NCBI RefSeq assembly: GCF_000369525.1
Contig: NZ_KB850072.1
Span: forward strand, 1,672,760 to 1,736,759
From: Acinetobacter higginsii
GTDB lineage: Bacteria; Pseudomonadota; Gammaproteobacteria; Pseudomonadales; Moraxellaceae
DNA length: 64,000 nt
Reading direction: 5' to 3'
The notes under the pieces are model-generated. The model ran no database searches. It saw only the letters and a list, made by a program, of their open reading frames with translations, and was not told where the DNA came from. A program made the translations under genes and the position numbers. The first letter of the stretch is position 1. Each line of letters starts with the position of its first letter. This document shows positions 63,090-64,000 of this stretch, piece by piece.

Positions 63090-64000
63090 TTAAACGTGAA
63101 CAGGCAGATAAATCGTAAACACACTATTGTGATTCGGGTTGCTATATTCGATTGCACCTTTATGCGCAATGACAATCGCATGTACAACTGCCAAACCTAA
63201 GCCAGTCCCACCAAACTCTTTATTTCTAGACTGTTCCAATCTAAAGAAAGGATTGAATAAATCCTGTTGATATTCTTCAGCAATACCTGGGCCTTCATCC
63301 TCGATTTGTAAGATCCATTCATCCGAGACTTGCTTTGAGGAAATTTTTAATGTGCCTGCATTGGCATAGCGAATTGCATTTTCAATCAAGGCAATCAGAA
63401 CCTGCTCGATACGCCGACGATCACAATTTATAAATGTGGCGCTGACCTCCAATACAGGAATAAGTTGAGCTTTTGCCAAGCGATCTTCGAACAGCTTTAA
63501 AACTTTCTCCGCATGCAATTTAAAATCAATCTTTTCATAATTTAATCTCAGCTGCTGATTTTCCACCAAACTGAGTGTCCGCAGGTCTTCAACCAAATGT
63601 GATAATCCCTCCACCTGATTGAGCAAGCTTTTAAACAATGCTTCATCAGGTTGAAACACCCCATCTAAAACGCCTTGTAAGCGGCCTTGCAAAATCGTGA
63701 TTGGTGTTCTCAATTCATGTGCAATTGCGGCATTCCAGACCTGTGCATTTTCAACCGAGCTTTCTAGTTGCTGCGCCATATGATTAAAATTCTGCATCAA
63801 CTCAGCGATTTCAGTGGAGTGAATTTGACTATCATCTGCCCGTGCGGACAGATCACCCTGACTGATTTTCTTTGCTGCATCTGCCAAGAAATTAATCGGC
63901 TTAATAAAACGCTGGGCCAAATGCATTCCGATAATAATGGAAATGACACCCCCACAAAAAATCACTGTAGATAGCCAAATCCAGTCGACAAAATGAAATT
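63090..64000 (-). CDS. baeS: Sensor histidine kinase, BaeS-like (N-terminus off the window)
   Basis: Visible from a TM helix (VDWIWLSTVIFCGGVISIIIG) through a HAMP domain (IKPINFLADAAKKISQGDLSARADDS), HisKA with phospho-acceptor His in IAHELRTPITILQGRLQGVLDGV, and HATPase_c with ENAIRYA, EDEGPGIAE and FGGTGLGLAVVHAI. The sequence around the His box is close to BaeS of E. coli. The frame stays open to position 64000, so the periplasmic sensor part lies to the right. The response-regulator gene is not seen. Confidence 0.9.
   Translation of the reverse strand, partial: FHFVDWIWLSTVIFCGGVISIIIGMHLAQRFIKPINFLADAAKKISQGDLSARADDSQIHSTEIAELMQNFNHMAQQLESSVENAQVWNAAIAHELRTPITILQGRLQGVLDGVFQPDEALFKSLLNQVEGLSHLVEDLRTLSLVENQQLRLNYEKIDFKLHAEKVLKLFEDRLAKAQLIPVLEVSATFINCDRRRIEQVLIALIENAIRYANAGTLKISSKQVSDEWILQIEDEGPGIAEEYQQDLFNPFFRLEQSRNKEFGGTGLGLAVVHAIVIAHKGAIEYSNPNHNSVFTIYLPVHV

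Noticed and set aside
1..64000. CRISPR arrays, tRNA or rRNA genes, integrases and insertion sequences
   Set aside because: None found on reading both strands; the only tandem repetition is the gene array at 14-17 kb and the 19-bp operator repeat.

Overview
The window is an AT-rich gammaproteobacterial chromosome segment that looks like Acinetobacter. The evidence is an AlkM-type alkane hydroxylase divergent from an AraC-type regulator, a DcaP-like porin, a catalytically dead dihydroorotase (PyrX) paired with pyrB, crp/vfr divergent from an OsmC gene, and codon and protein resemblance throughout. The species cannot be fixed from the sequence alone. No rRNA, tRNA, CRISPR array, integrase or insertion sequence was seen.

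Layout. 1-2374: the front of hrpA (minus strand, running off the left edge), with an in-frame insertion of a hairpin-rich repeat. 2.5-13.2 kb: peroxide defence (ahpC and a separate ahpF), alkane oxidation (alkM/alkR with a 19-bp direct repeat between them), a GST, an Ala-rich lipoprotein and a secreted ExeM-type nuclease. 13.4-14.1 kb: trmB. 14.2-23.4 kb: an AT-rich type VI secretion accessory island, transcribed right to left. It runs vgrG, a 644-aa putative pore-forming effector, a 215-aa polytopic putative immunity protein, a broken C-terminal remnant of a second membrane effector, then a tandem array of paralogous two-TM proteins (one frameshifted). A decayed fragment of a 215-aa-type gene is buried between array members. 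23.5-40.9 kb: mainly housekeeping genes (DUF2520 protein, LprI-like lipoprotein, an OmpA protein with a truncated paralogue that also duplicated its promoter, pyrX-pyrB, rlmKL, clpB with a clear heat-shock promoter, an M23 peptidase, OsmC/crp, an M48 lipoprotein, a methyltransferase). 41.0-46.8 kb: a Baeyer-Villiger-type monooxygenase, an SDR and two paralogous PF10118 proteins, divergent from a TetR regulator with shared upstream motifs. 46.8-62.9 kb: a large organosulfur (sulfonate or sulfonate-ester) scavenging locus. 63.1-64.0 kb: a BaeS-like sensor kinase running off the right edge.

How the genes work together. The sulfur locus has a TauD-type dioxygenase, two SsuB-type ATPases, three SsuC-type permeases, three substrate-binding proteins, an SsuF-like TOBE protein, an MFS transporter, a DcaP-like porin, an aldo/keto reductase and a DszA/NtaA-type flavin monooxygenase. 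A sigma-54 activator without a receiver domain lies inside it. A near-consensus -24/-12 promoter and an upstream inverted repeat lie before the porin, so this activator is the obvious candidate to switch the porin-SBP-MFS-permease transcription unit.

The most novel region is the VgrG island. It records repeated replacement of effector-immunity cassettes behind one vgrG. The VgrG C-terminus and the effector N-terminus carry what looks like the same small domain, and old toxins are left as pseudogenes while their presumed immunity genes are kept and amplified.
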